Of a stretch of 64,000 bases of DNA, positions 12,801 to 24,030 are shown one piece after another (the stretch's first letter is position 1; every line of letters begins with the position of its first letter). The stretch spans positions 2,578,001 through 2,642,000 of the forward strand of contig CM018036.1 of the NCBI GenBank assembly GCA_008638375.1. Direction: 5' to 3'. The position numbers were made by a program, and so were the translations under genes. Source of the DNA: Nyssa sinensis. Its lineage: Eukaryota; Streptophyta; Magnoliopsida; Cornales; Nyssaceae. The notes under the pieces are model-generated. The model made no database searches, had not been told where the DNA came from, and was given only the letters and a program-made list of their open reading frames with translations.

Positions 12801-15573
12801 CCAAGAATGTGATTGAAGTAATCAAGAATCAACTCAAGATTGGACAGATTGTCAGGCCAAGTATGGAAGAAAAAGATTCTATCGTGCGCAAAACACAATA
12901 ATGAAAACCTAAAATCAAGTTTTCCGTTGTGCCTCAGTGATAAGTCCACCTACCCCAAGTTACCGGTCAAAAAAATAAAAAATCCACTTACCTAAAGTTT
13001 AAAAAGAAAAGAAAAGAGAGATTGTAAGTCTCCCTGCCTGATCCCACTAAATGTGTAGAACTAACCTTTTGAATCTTCTTAAATCAATAATGCTCATAAA
13101 TAGAGGATATGTGTCACAAATCCAAAATCTCCACCTCAGACCAAAAACTTTCAACTCCAAAACTAGAGATGGAAATACCTTTTTTTTATATAAGTAAATA
13201 TATTGTATAATTAGTCACTCGATGGGGGCGTACCCATAATTACAAAAGGAGGCACACAACTAAAGTCTCAATGATCCCAAAAACGCTACGAAAGGCCCTA
13301 CATATATTGGGTACTTCTTTTTGGGCCAAAAATACAAACACATGCAAAAAGTATCTTTCAAAAGAAAATGAGGTTTTCCAATCCCCTCAAAATTTCTATA
13401 GTTACACTCCCTCCATATACACCAAATCAAGCACAGCAGAACCATTCTCCACACTTTCCAAATCTCCTTTGAAGTCTTAACCCCTCCCAACTTAGAAGAA
13501 GCTTGCTTAAACATGCCGGCATCACACACAAGCAACCAAGAATGGAGAAGACTAGATTCCAACAATCTCTAACCACTGAACAATGTATTAAGAAGATGAT
13601 CCACTATGTCCAACCCTTGCACAAACAGCATCGACCAGCCAACTGAAACCCTCTCCTTTAAAAGGTGACCATGGTTAGGAAAGCACCCCAAGCGGCTACT
13701 CAAGCAAAAAAAGCCTCCTCTAACAGGACTCTAGAATACCAAACCATCTTTTAGGGAAACTTCACCTCACTTTTACCCATCAATTCTTTATGGTAAAATT
13801 TTACTGAATTCCCTTGTCTATTGTGAATCCATACCAAACCTTCCAGCAACCAATCAATGCTTACTAAAGGTATCCAACAAATCCTCCAACTCCCCCAATT
13901 CCCAATCATGAAAATTCCTTCTAAAACATGGATTCCACGCCACCTCTCCTCCATCCCAATGAAAATAATCAGTAACTACACCAAGCCTATTCCTTGCCAA
14001 CCCGTACAACAATTGTAGGAACCTCTCCTGAACACCCTATCAAAATATGGAAATACCTGATCCATTATGTTAAAGCTCATTCTCAAGGTTAGTATTAATC
14101 ACCGTGTCTTGAGACTTTCATTCCACAAACTCATTTGCAATTAAAATCGCATCCAAAACCTATCCACCTTTGACAAGAGCTCCGAGAGAAATAGACACGG
14201 TGTGAGGACTGAGGAAAGGTAACCCAAAGCCTAAAAGAGGGGACCTCCACAATGAATGCTAAAACTCGTGATGAAAGATAATGCTTTAGAAATCCTTAGA
14301 ATGCTACTTTTTCAAAAATAAGTACAAAACAGATGGAATTCCATTCTTCTTATCATTCTTTAGTATAAAATTCAGGCCAAGGTCTTGAAATTCAATAAAC
14401 TCTTCACATTCATTGTTAAAAAAGAACAGAGAAAATACAATCTAAGCCATGGTCCTTATTCCTATCAGGATCAAACACTACTTATCTAACCATGTATGTC
14501 TAAGAAAAAAATAACAATGGAGCCATTATTATGGAGGATTTGGAACTTATAACAAATCACACAACGCAAATTTAAAAAATTGACAAAAATGTTTTACAAC
14601 TTCTAGAGCATTCCATCTTGCTCCAAGACACATTGACCAAAACTGGTAATAACATTTTCTTGTTTCCTACTATTTGCAATGGTGTTAAAACATCTGCCAT
14701 CACTTTCTATAATCCATTTGACTTGGATTTTTTTTTTTTTTTGGGGGGGGGGGGGGAACAAGAAAACCTTGCCATAAGAGTGTGCTAGCCTAGGTAAACC
14801 CCGAATTCCCTGCCATAAGAGTGTGCTAGCCTGGGTAAAACCCAAATTTGTGTGACCACCCCAAGCCATGCACATCAGGTAAACCAGGACTTGAACCCAA
14901 GACCTCGAGGTATTATGCCCCTAAGGCTTACCATAAGAGTGTGCTAGCCTAGGTAAACCCCGAATTCCCTGCATAAGAGTGTGCTAGCCTGGGTAAACCA
15001 CGAATTTGCTGCGACCACCCCAAGCCATGCACATCAGGTAAACCAAGACTTGAACCCAAGACCTCGAGGTATTACGCCACTAAGGTTTGCCATCCAAGCT
15101 AACCCCAGGTTATCTTTTATATATATATATATAGGTAAATCACACACAGAGTCCGCCCCTTAGGGAACTTGAACCCTCAGCCTTCCATATGGAAGGTGGA
15201 GGAGGTATCAGCTAAGCTAGAGCTTGTTGGTTAACCTCATGGGTTATTTGGCTTGGATTTTTTGCTATCAACATATATGGTGTCAAACCAAGTCTCTTCC
15301 ATGTTGCTTCTACTACTAACTCTGCTTTTGGTATTATTTTTTTGTTGCTTTTAAGATAGACTGCTTCAACTTCAAGTCTCTTCTTTATATATGGTAACAC
15401 CTTATCCAACCTATTTACTCTCTCAAATTTCTTTGAAGATGTTAACCTTGGTTTTGGATAGAAGGACAAAGTCCTCTTTGTTCCAATACTTCAAGATGCC
15501 TTCAATGAATTATTCTTTTTGCATGTATACCACACAAATTATAGGAATTAGAGAAACACAGATATAATCAGCA

Positions 15574-15604
<31 letters not shown>

Positions 15605-18600
15605 GCTTGTAAGTTATGGTCAAGAGATAGGGGAAATTGAAACTCTAAATGGACAGCTTAATTCAACAGACAAAATTTTAGTAGGTACTGCAATATTGTA
15701 TTGAAACTCTAAATGGACAACTTAATTTTTATTTTTATTTTTTTGATAATGAAGTGGCCCTTGGGGGAGAGTTGAACCAATGACCTTGGGTATATTACCC
15801 AAGCCTCTTCCCAACTCATCAACCCCAAGGGTTAAATGGACTGCTTAATAAGAACAGTGCAGTTATGATAATCCAGATGTAGTCTCAAACTATGTGATAA
15901 TATTTCAATAGCAATTTTTCATTTTAGCATGAAAAGTTCCACGACTAACATTCCTTTATGAGAAGTGAGAAGATAGCAGATGCTTAATACACCCAAGATC
16001 CTACATTTCTAATGGCATCACATTTAGTTGTTCACATCACCAAGTGGTTAAAAATGACTCCATCTATTGGGTGATCTGCATTAATTTCTATACCACACTT
16101 TATGAAGGTTTAAAATCAAAGCTAGAATTAAGGTATAACAAGTGGGGAAAAGGTAATGTAAAAATGGAATGCTCAAGCATGTGTTGGTCGGCATCTTTGC
16201 TAGATGGTCAGCAATCCTACTCACATCTATGAGGATAGATACAATTATACTAGTTGAACATGTCTATAAAGTGAAGCACCAGTCACCCTCAGCTAATTTA
16301 TCTCTGAGTTTCCTCAGACCTTTTTTTTAGAAGAATCATTCAGTAATTTTATTGAATATCTTTTCATTGGACAGGAAAAATCAATTAATTGACAATTTTC
16401 AATGCCCTGCAGAACAGTATGTTACTCAGTCCTCAAGCATTCTCAACACTTCTTTTTTATTATCTTTTCAAGGCAATCACAATTCACGGGTATATCTCTT
16501 AGCTTACCATACATAGAATATTGTCTATCATAGTATCATATATGAGTCCTAGTAAAAAATGCTATTACTTATTGGTTATTAACCTGAGCAGCTGCCAGAA
16601 AGATAGTGACTGTTCTCTCATGATGGGATCATTGTCTTCCTTGTTGAATGCAACCGATGAACTGGTCATTCATTAGGCCCAGAATAAGCAGCATCCAAAA
16701 GTAAGTGTGCCCTTGAAGATGCAGGGGGTTTGTCTATAATGGCAGCTTTTTTTCTTTTTCCTTTGGTTCCTATATGATTATTTCAGCTTCTTCGCCAGTC
16801 TACTGTTCTCTTTTATCAGTGTCAAGTAAATGAACTACTTACCAGCATAAAAGTTTAATAAATAAACAAAACACAGATACAACTTATGAACTTCAAATAC
16901 ATCTTCCCCCTTTTTCCTTTGGTTCCTAGATGATTATTTCAGCTTCTTCGCCAATCTACTGTTCTCTTTTATCAGTGTCAAGTAAATGAACTACTTACCA
17001 GCATAAAAGTTTAATAAATAAACAAAACACAGATACAACATATGAACTTCAAATACCTCATCCCCCCCCCCCCCCCCCAAAAAAAAAGGCTTACCTTGTT
17101 TGCTTTTTCCCTCAAAGAAGCTTGGGGAGATTCAGAACATCTCACCAAATCATCTCTATTTTCGGTAAAATAAGATGCGACAATCAAAAAATGTTCATCA
17201 TCTTTTTTCCTCAATATTGCCTCAAGAACACAGATAGCTTTCATGCGGACCTGACAAAAGTCATAGTAACCAGGAAGAAAAAAGAGTGAAGAAGTTCAGT
17301 CATACAGATTAAAATATTCCATTTCAGTTACAGAAAATTGCACCCAGAATTTTTTGTAAAAAAAAAAAAAATAAATAAAGGAACAAAGAAAGAAAGAACA
17401 TACAAATATGAAACCAATTATGGTGTTTAATATAGTGTATAAAACTTCCTCTTAGTGGATCTGTGTCAGTGTATGAGCGTGTGTTGTATGATATTTTATT
17501 ATTATACATCATATACACGATAATCAACATAAACAGCTTGCATACCACAATGTAACTGTGTGTGTATGTGCGTGAACATATTTATACACATAACTGGTAC
17601 AACAACATAAATAACATGCCTGCCACAAATGAGATTGGAGTTTTGATTCGAGAGCATGGCTTAAAGCCAATGCATCCAACTTTGAGGCCTCTGTGAGGAC
17701 AGCCTGAAGGGCATCCCGAGTGGGCTGTAGACGGACACCACCAGAAGTTACAACTGGTCTCCAATAATCTCTCCTCGCGAGTCTTATTCTTGTTATAACT
17801 TGAAGTGGAATCCCCATTGGTTGTTTCTACCTGGGTTGTCCTCAAATCCTGACCCCAGGATCCAGTAGGCTCGTTCTTTGAGAACCGAGAAGAGCTCTGA
17901 GTTTCACTGTGATGTTCAAGTCTGTCATATTTATCTGTGTAGTCAATTTCTGTAGTCAATGACCTTCGAAGATTTGGACTCTTGTAACTTCCAGTGTCAT
18001 TCTTCCTTAAAGATTGAGCTTGCGTTAAACTACTCAATCCTTGCTTTATTGTTGCACTTCCAATACCAACCACCTCGCTAAGAAAAGATTTCCTGTCTTC
18101 AGATGGCATCTCAAAGTTGGTATTCCCAAACCCTTCTATCCGCTTATTAAGATCTTCTTTGGGAGGTGGTGGCTTACTGTCATCGGCAGAAAATATTGCA
18201 GATATAGTTTCATGTGCTGTCTCCCGCACAGCCTTGTTTAGTGCATCTCCCTTCAGAGGATCCAATTGACCCTTGTAGTGAAACAACTGGCGCACAGCCA
18301 CCGAATTTCTTTGCATTTCCCTCCTGAACTCCACACCAGACTTTCCCACTGCGTATTTGATCAGCCTTAATGCCTACACAATGTAAGAAAAATAAGCATC
18401 AGCATCTCTTAAACATTAAGATTTTTTTTTTTTGGATAAGTCTCTCTAACGTGAAGATTGCTGAGTTACAATTATATAACTTTTTTTCAACAACCTGAAT
18501 TTTAAAATGTACCAGTACATATGTTATGAAATCATGTATCTTTATGAAATACCAACCCACAGCTCAATTCCCTGCATGTGTCACTAAAATAGAATTAAAG

Positions 18601-19250
18601 TTTCGGAAAGATTTTCCACGCAGAACCTTTTCAAACGTATCTGTTATAAAGCCTCAAAAACCCAAACGTCTCTGGCAAATGGTGAAATGAGAGAAGTCAG
18701 GGCCTAATAATTATTTTTATGCTCTTGTAATCTTATTTATATTCAAGCCAAAGAAACTGCAAAAATGATTTCATAACACACAACAAACTAAACCCAAATT
18801 TTTAACAAGCCTATAAGACACAGCAATATATTTTATGTTATCGAATCAAAGCACACAATCCTCAGCTGATTCAGCGAATTTGATAAGCTCCATCATAATT
18901 ACAGGTTCTGAATAACATTATATTATTTTGACAAGTGGCAATCAGAGAACACAACTTTCAAGAACTTCAGCTAACTAGATCTACTTCGCTGCAAGCTTCA
19001 TAATATTTATAAACAGAAGTTCACGAATGAAGATGTTCAATACCTTCTGTTTGACAATTGGACTTTTGTGTTCAAGCCGTTTGAATATAAATTCAGACAC
19101 TTCTTTAACAATACTGACATGCGAAGACCGAAGAAGCTCGCAAATCTCCTCCAATTTGTACACAGGCGTGACCTTATCTTCATCCGAAGTGGCCGCATCG
19201 ATCATCCGCGATCTCCAGTATGACTCCACAGCTCTCCTGCTCGAATCCAT
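9880..19250 (-). CDS. MTV1: MTV1-like ENTH/VHS epsin-type adaptor (tepsin relative), two frameshifts
   Basis: Trans-Golgi clathrin/AP-4-associated adaptor for vacuolar cargo sorting, orthologous by sequence to Arabidopsis MODIFIED TRANSPORT TO THE VACUOLE 1. Five exons, all phase 0: 19250-19044, 18373-17620, 17250-17095, 11313-10356 and 9921-9880; about 704 aa once two extra bases are set aside. Order: ENTH domain (residues 1 to about 140; MDSSRRAVESYW start, VKQK/ALRLIKYAVGKSG across exons 1-2), a linker, a VHS-like helical block (about 290-372; TSGGVRLQPTRDAL to REKANK), then a disordered tail with DLF/DPF-type motifs and LFSGMTV at about 480-486. It ends FISDHLAAARDPKRVI. Exon 2 has an extra base at about 17756 (LLET then VVTSGG). 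Exon 4 has an extra base in the G5 run at 10786-10790. Intron 2 uses a GC donor (CAG/GCATGT at 17619). Intron 3 is 5.8 kb. Confidence 0.92.
11663..11774 (-). mobile_element. tRNA-derived SINE with target-site duplication
   Basis: On the minus strand: an A-box-like TGGCTTGAATGGTA, a B box GGTTCGAGTCT, and a 3' end CTGATC followed by an A run (T run at 11663-11673 on plus). It is flanked by near-identical direct repeats at 11644-11662 and 11775-11791 (tatagtt(t)atacaagcaa). About 112 bp, in MTV1 intron 3, same orientation as the gene. Confidence 0.8.
12601..12614. repeat. G14 homopolymer
   Basis: Fourteen G directly after a GA-rich stretch (12571-12600), inside MTV1 intron 3. Confidence 0.9.
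13181..14046 (-). mobile_element. 5'-truncated L1-type LINE with 12-bp target-site duplication
   Basis: The minus-strand translations at 13954-13751 and 13565-13260 carry the conserved C-terminal region of plant L1-clade LINE ORF2: a GNWGSWRICWIPLV-type block, then a Trp-rich block WKVWRMVLLCLIWCIWREC with NFEG. Frames are broken, so it is dead. The 3' end is TATATTTACTTATAT plus an A tail (T run at 13180-13187). Both sides have ATGGAAATACCT (13169-13180 and 14047-14058), an exact 12-bp duplication, so the 866-bp insert is bounded and 5' truncated. Lies within MTV1 intron 3, sense to the gene. Confidence 0.87.
14728..14756. repeat. T15G14 compound homopolymer
   Basis: Fifteen T then fourteen G; on the minus strand this is C14A15, the same layout as 7315-7339, 17062-17087 and 24001-24036. 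It borders the tandem SINE that starts to its right. Confidence 0.9.
14757..15115 (-). mobile_element. SINE with internal tandem duplication (158-bp period)
   Basis: Minus strand, from right: TTAGCTTGGATGGCA (A box, about 15090-15106), then GGGTTCAAGTC (B box), then a body reading toward GGCTTGGGGTGGTC and GCTAGCACACTCTTATG. The body from ccataagag is present twice, at 14772-14929 and 14930-15087, with few differences. Both copies have the B box; only the right end has the A box, so the duplication arose after insertion or during reverse transcription. The T15G14 tract at 14728-14756 sits at its 3' side. In MTV1 intron 3. Confidence 0.72.
15118..15224 (-). mobile_element. tRNA-derived SINE, second family copy
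   Basis: On the minus strand: A box TAGCTTAGCTGATA, B box GGTTCAAGTTC, and a 3' tail of TA repeats (15118-15134). Between the boxes is a small palindrome CCTTCCATATGGAAGG. About 105 bp, directly next to the duplicated SINE on its left. No certain target-site duplication. Confidence 0.65.
15574..15604. repeat. (AAT)n microsatellite
   Basis: About ten uninterrupted AAT units in MTV1 intron 3. Confidence 0.9.
15727..15832 (-). mobile_element. tRNA-derived SINE with 17-bp target-site duplication
   Basis: Minus strand: A-box-like TTGATGAGTTGGGA, B box GGTTCAACTCT, and a 3' end ATTATC followed by an A-rich tail (T-rich at 15727-15744). Direct repeats taaatggac(aa/tg)cttaat flank it at 15710-15726 and 15833-15849 (15 of 17 identical). 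A third copy of the left flank at about 15646-15662 shows a separate 64-bp local duplication. Confidence 0.72.
16757..17068. repeat. Two-copy tandem duplication, 156-bp period (MTV1 intron 3)
   Basis: 16757-16912 and 16913-17068 are almost identical (about five differences by eye), running from 'ctttttcctttggttcct' to 'gaacttcaaatac'. The second copy ends in the C17A9 tract beside the exon-3 donor. Few differences imply a young duplication. Confidence 0.88.
17062..17087. repeat. C17A9 compound homopolymer beside an exon donor
   Basis: On the transcribed (minus) sense, MTV1 intron 3 begins GTAAGCC, then about nine T, then seventeen G. The G tract therefore starts less than 20 nt after the 5' splice site at 17094. 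Confidence 0.9.
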
Positions 19251-21174
19251 CTCCTTGACAGCTCAAATTCAATTCAGAACCCTAGAACGGACTAACACGA
19301 AGAGCTGATATATAGATCAATCAAAAATTGGAGGTCACTAATCGATCTGAATAGCAACTTAGCTTCACCGATCGATGGACACCTCCGTACAAGATTGAAA
19401 CCCTAATCACAAAACAGAAGATATTCTCTATAAAACGTGCATTAATTTTATTTGAGCTTGGATCAATCGGTTGCAATACGAACCCTAGAAAGTCGAATTA
19501 TTTCAATTCATGAATGCATGAAAACTGCAGGAATTGAATTCAAATAGCTGAGGATTAGGGTTTTTTAAGCGAAGCAAATTCAGATGGGAAGTGCCCAGAG
19601 CGAGGGTATCGCGGAAGGCTTTGAAATGTTGAGGAAGCTTTTTTCGAGTACGGACAGTTTTGGGAACCCAAATCACCCGACCTGTCGATTACGTTAAGAG
19701 TAATCAGGAGACACGTAACACCCTGATGCGCACGGTAGCTTACAGTGATTATGAAACGTGGCAGAACCGGTGATTCGAGCGGTCTAACTTGTCCGGTCCG
19801 CTCTATCATCAAACAAATTTTCAAAAGTTTGCGTTCAGGCATGTTTAGATGAATTATAACGTTTTCGAAACGAGCTTTCGAAATTTAAATTGAAAATTTT
19901 ATATATTTAGATTTTTATTTCAATATTTTCAAAATGTATTCAAATGTACCTTTTTTAGAATAATTTTTCAAAATTCTCATTTTTTATTTATATAATACAT
20001 TTAATACTTTTAGATTTTAATAATTTATTCAAACATTGTAATATCATTTCAAAATAATCTTTTTTTACCTTCTTTTGCAATATGGAAGCTTGTGTGGAAT
20101 CAAAGCATCCCCATATACGGTCTTTTTCATGGATAAAGTCTGCTGAATATTCTTCCATACTTTTCTTAAAAAACAAATTGTGGTGGAGCCTTTTTGCCTT
20201 TAGATGGGAGCTGGAAGATAAGAGGTTGGACCAGGATGCAAATTTTCCAAATTGATTTGGAAGAAGACAAAAATGTTTAGTAATAAAATAGTAAAAAAGA
20301 ATTTCTTGATTGAACATGCGAAAATCACGTTTTCTTCCTCGAATGGTTGTCAATTGTAATTGAAGTTCTTTGTTCAGATATGTTGGTCTTTGCTTGGATT
20401 GCACCCAACCATGGAGAGGAGACTGGTTTTGCTAAAGTCTCGATTTGGAAAAATTACCGAATAGTATGAAGCAATATTGGTCTTGGTCAATTAAAAACTG
20501 TCAAGTATTGAATAGTCTAAAGCAATATAACTGTCAAGTATATAATATGTTAGATTTCAAAAAGAAAAACTTTTTTTTATATACTTGATAGTTTCCGACC
20601 ATTCAATAACGTTTTCTTCTCAATTTGAGTTATGAATTGACTTCTCATGCTCAAGAACAGAAAGACATGGGATTGACCGAGTTATAACCCCTAAATTATG
20701 AAATTTTTTTATATATATAAAATTTTGACTCTTTCATAATTAGTTTATCTAAAAATTTTAATTCAACCTAATCTTTACCTATTATTTATCTCATTTTCAT
20801 CTAGAACCAATTTTTACCTATCATTTCTCTCATTTTTCACCCCTAAATTTTCACTAAAATTTTCTAACCCCTCTCTAAAAATTTTCCTGATTCCGCTCGT
20901 GCTCGTGCCAATATTCAAATGCTAAGAGGTAGTTTCTCTGCCTGATGCGTGACAGAAGAACATAACATTCGGTTATCCCATTTGATGGTCAAACATGCCC
21001 TTAGTTCACAGGATTGTGAAGTGTGCTCGAAGATTTCTGTGACTAGCCTAGGGAAATTATCATCAATGATTGTATGATGTTTGGCCTCTTGGTTTCATCA
21101 ACAAAAGCTTCCCCAGTTTTCCTTAGTAAAATGCAATATAACTTCCACAATGGTTGGGTAAAAAACATGTTTCT
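19251..21174. other. Intergenic region between tRNase Z 3' end and MTV1 5' end
   Basis: The right half holds the tRNase Z 3' UTR; the left holds the MTV1 promoter and 5' UTR (19251 to about 19550, less AT-rich). An open frame of 138 codons at 19988-20404 (minus) has no recognisable domain and Lys/Asn/Phe-rich random composition. About 20600-20890 resembles repeated transposon 3' flank (cccctaaatt..., ...ccgctcg). No gene supported. Confidence 0.55.
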
Positions 21175-23999
21175 TTAAGAAGCAGCACTTACAGAAGTTA
21201 CAACATCATCAGATTCATCAACAACCATCTCATTTTTAAATAATAGTCTGAGGTATGGAAGAACTTTCGGAAGCACGGGTAGATCTGCTAAATTAACACT
21301 CATCATATCAAAGGCTATGCATGTCTTGTGCATGTGAGTTTCATCAAAAACCGGAATTTTAGGGTATCTTTGGCTGAAGTGTGTAAGGATGATGCGATAC
21401 GCTCCAGCAGAGTCCCCTACTTCAATGGCTTCCTTTGTCGTGCTGTGGTTTTTGGCTATAGCCTCCTCCACCATGCCATCCTCAAATGTTGCCTGCAACA
21501 ACGTCCAGGAGCACTGGGTTAGTCATAGTCCTCTTCTCCTCTATACAGCATTATATACGAGTAGAAATCAAATATCGGAATCACCATCAGAATTTTATGG
21601 CAATCAATTGAGAAAGAACATGAGACCATTTTGGGAAGGGGACAAAAATTGGACAATTCTAAAATGTTAAGTCAGGACATTTGCCCTATAGCCATATTCC
21701 CCTTCAAATATGCCACTTACAGAGAAACATGTAAAGAAACTGGGCAAAATAATGGTGTTCCTAAACTCACATCAAAGCAAGATTCTAAGTGCAAAGCTGA
21801 ACAGCTGAAAAGCATGCAAAAAGTACAGTGAACATGTTAATCTACACGGAAAATACCCATGTATCTGATCTCCATATATTCCCTCTTTGAGTTACTTTAC
21901 AGGTTGTGGCAGCACTCATGGGAAGCCGAGTTTAAGTTCCATCATGCAACAAAAACTGCCCATCTCAACAAGTACCATCTTAATACTGTCATGTTGTCAA
22001 CCAGAGAACATCTCGCTTATTTAATATCATTATTTCTATTTTCGTTCTTTTTATTTTAGACCTTTTTCGAGTCTGTAGTTTATTGTAAAATCTATGTCAT
22101 GGAGAAGAATAATAGCATCTGACAAAGTAGCAACATCAACAGCAAAATGCACAACGATATGTGATAACTTGCCTCATGTATAAGAACTGTTGCTCCTTGA
22201 GATGCTTTTGTTAGTTCTGGGCAGGGCCTAGTGTCACCAGAGTACACAATCTTCCACCCTGGTATCACTTTTCCAACACTATTGATTCTATCTGTTGCTT
22301 TGAAGACAACACCAAATGCCTGAGGACAGTGCACAACGGGAAAGCTTATCAAAGCCTCTAAACCTGCTTCTCTGAGCACTCTTTTCAAGTTCTTTATGAT
22401 TGGAGAGGCCACGCTGTTGTCAACAGGACTACCTGGTCTCTTCCAATAGCTCTGCATACGACTTCCTTTAGCAAACAACGTGGAATCAATATGTTGATTC
22501 ATTACTCCAACTGCATTTCCATTTTTTATATTCTCCGAACTAACTGGACTTCCAGGAGTAGAGTGATCTTCATTTGATTCAAAAGCATCCCATGAAGCTT
22601 CTGTAGTGTTCCTGCAATCAAGGAACTGCATATCTAGATCTTCAAGTCTTTGGTATGCATCTAGAAACCTCTTAAGCTGCCTAGGACCTATAACAAGTAA
22701 AGGTTCATGTGGCACTCTCTTCAACAGATCACGTCGCAAAGCAAGTATTCTTGCTAAACCTGTATGGTGATCAGCATGGATATGAGAAATCCAAATGCAC
22801 CTTAAACCTCTCACAGCATCATCAGCACCCTCCACACCAAATCTGTTGTCAAGAATAACATAAAAAATCCACATGTTAAAAAGAAATGGAAAAGCTACAA
22901 GTCAAATCGATTTGAAAATTCCTAAATTGATGGTGGTGTCACCTTCTTTTCAGCTGTCCCAGTGTCCCTTCACCACAATCGAGAAGTAAACTTCCCCGCG
23001 AGAAAAGATTGATGAAGATAGAACTAACATTTCGGTACTTTGAAGGCTGGGATGAACCAGTCCCCAGTAGAACAATCTCCATATCTTCTCTTGTTACATC
23101 TTCTAAACAACTAGGAAAATCATTTTCAGTAAGCCAAGGCTCTTCAATCATAACTTTGTTATCTTTCACGGGAGTCATCTTCGTTTTTGTTTCTCTGCCT
23201 CCATGCCAGAACTGGGTGACTTGCCGGGAAGCATCTACAATCTCTGGAATCTCTGAAATTAACTCATCAATAATCTCAGAGGGTGCCGATAAGCTTGGAA
23301 TACCAGATCTGTCTAACCCAAGCTGAGAATAAGGGCGCAAATGGAACTGTTCCAGACATAATGGCAAGCAGTATATCAGTTGGGGGAATGAGTACGGTAC
23401 TAAATAAGAATACAGATATTTATAAACTTCAAAAGCAATTGTACACTGTCATGTGTTTCAGAAATAGGCTAAAGCTATGTTTGGTTCAACTTGTCCACCG
23501 CACTTGATGTGTTTTGAGGGCCTCATTAAACACTTAGGCTGTTTGGGATGGAATTCCAAACCACACTTATTGGCCATAGTTTTTTCATTAAGTGCGGTTT
23601 GGGTTTAAGCTCGCAAGTCTAACTTTTTCCATTAAGTTGGTCAAGTCCATTATGAATGCCCCCATTTAATAGCTGTTAAGCACTTTTTAACAGCTCATCC
23701 AAACACTCTACTGCTTAAATCAAACAGCACTTTTTCATAACTCAACCAAATGAGCACTAAATCATGTCCAAGTGATGGACCTCGTAAACCATGAAAGAGC
23801 TTTTATGAAAGAAGTTTATAATTAATATTGTCATCTGAATATCATATAATATTGTGAAAGGAGAAAGGAGCTCCAATTCAAACTAGACCCGAAGGACTTC
23901 AATGTATCAAAGCCTGGTTTTATATTGGATTAAAAGGTTTCACAGAAGCAAAGTTATAACAAAATAGTCCTCTCTCTCTCTGTCCCTCCACCTCCACCC

Positions 24000-24030
<31 letters not shown>

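Noticed and set aside
13271..13480. Plus-strand open frame of 69 codons
   Set aside because: Shadow of the LINE ORF2 remnant on the minus strand.
17524..18349. Two separate overlapping genes on the minus strand
   Set aside because: LLET in one frame continues as VVTSGGVRLQP in the other; one exon with an extra base.
19988..20404. 138-codon minus-strand open frame
   Set aside because: No domain, Lys/Asn/Phe-rich random composition, and it sits in AT-rich spacer; likely chance.
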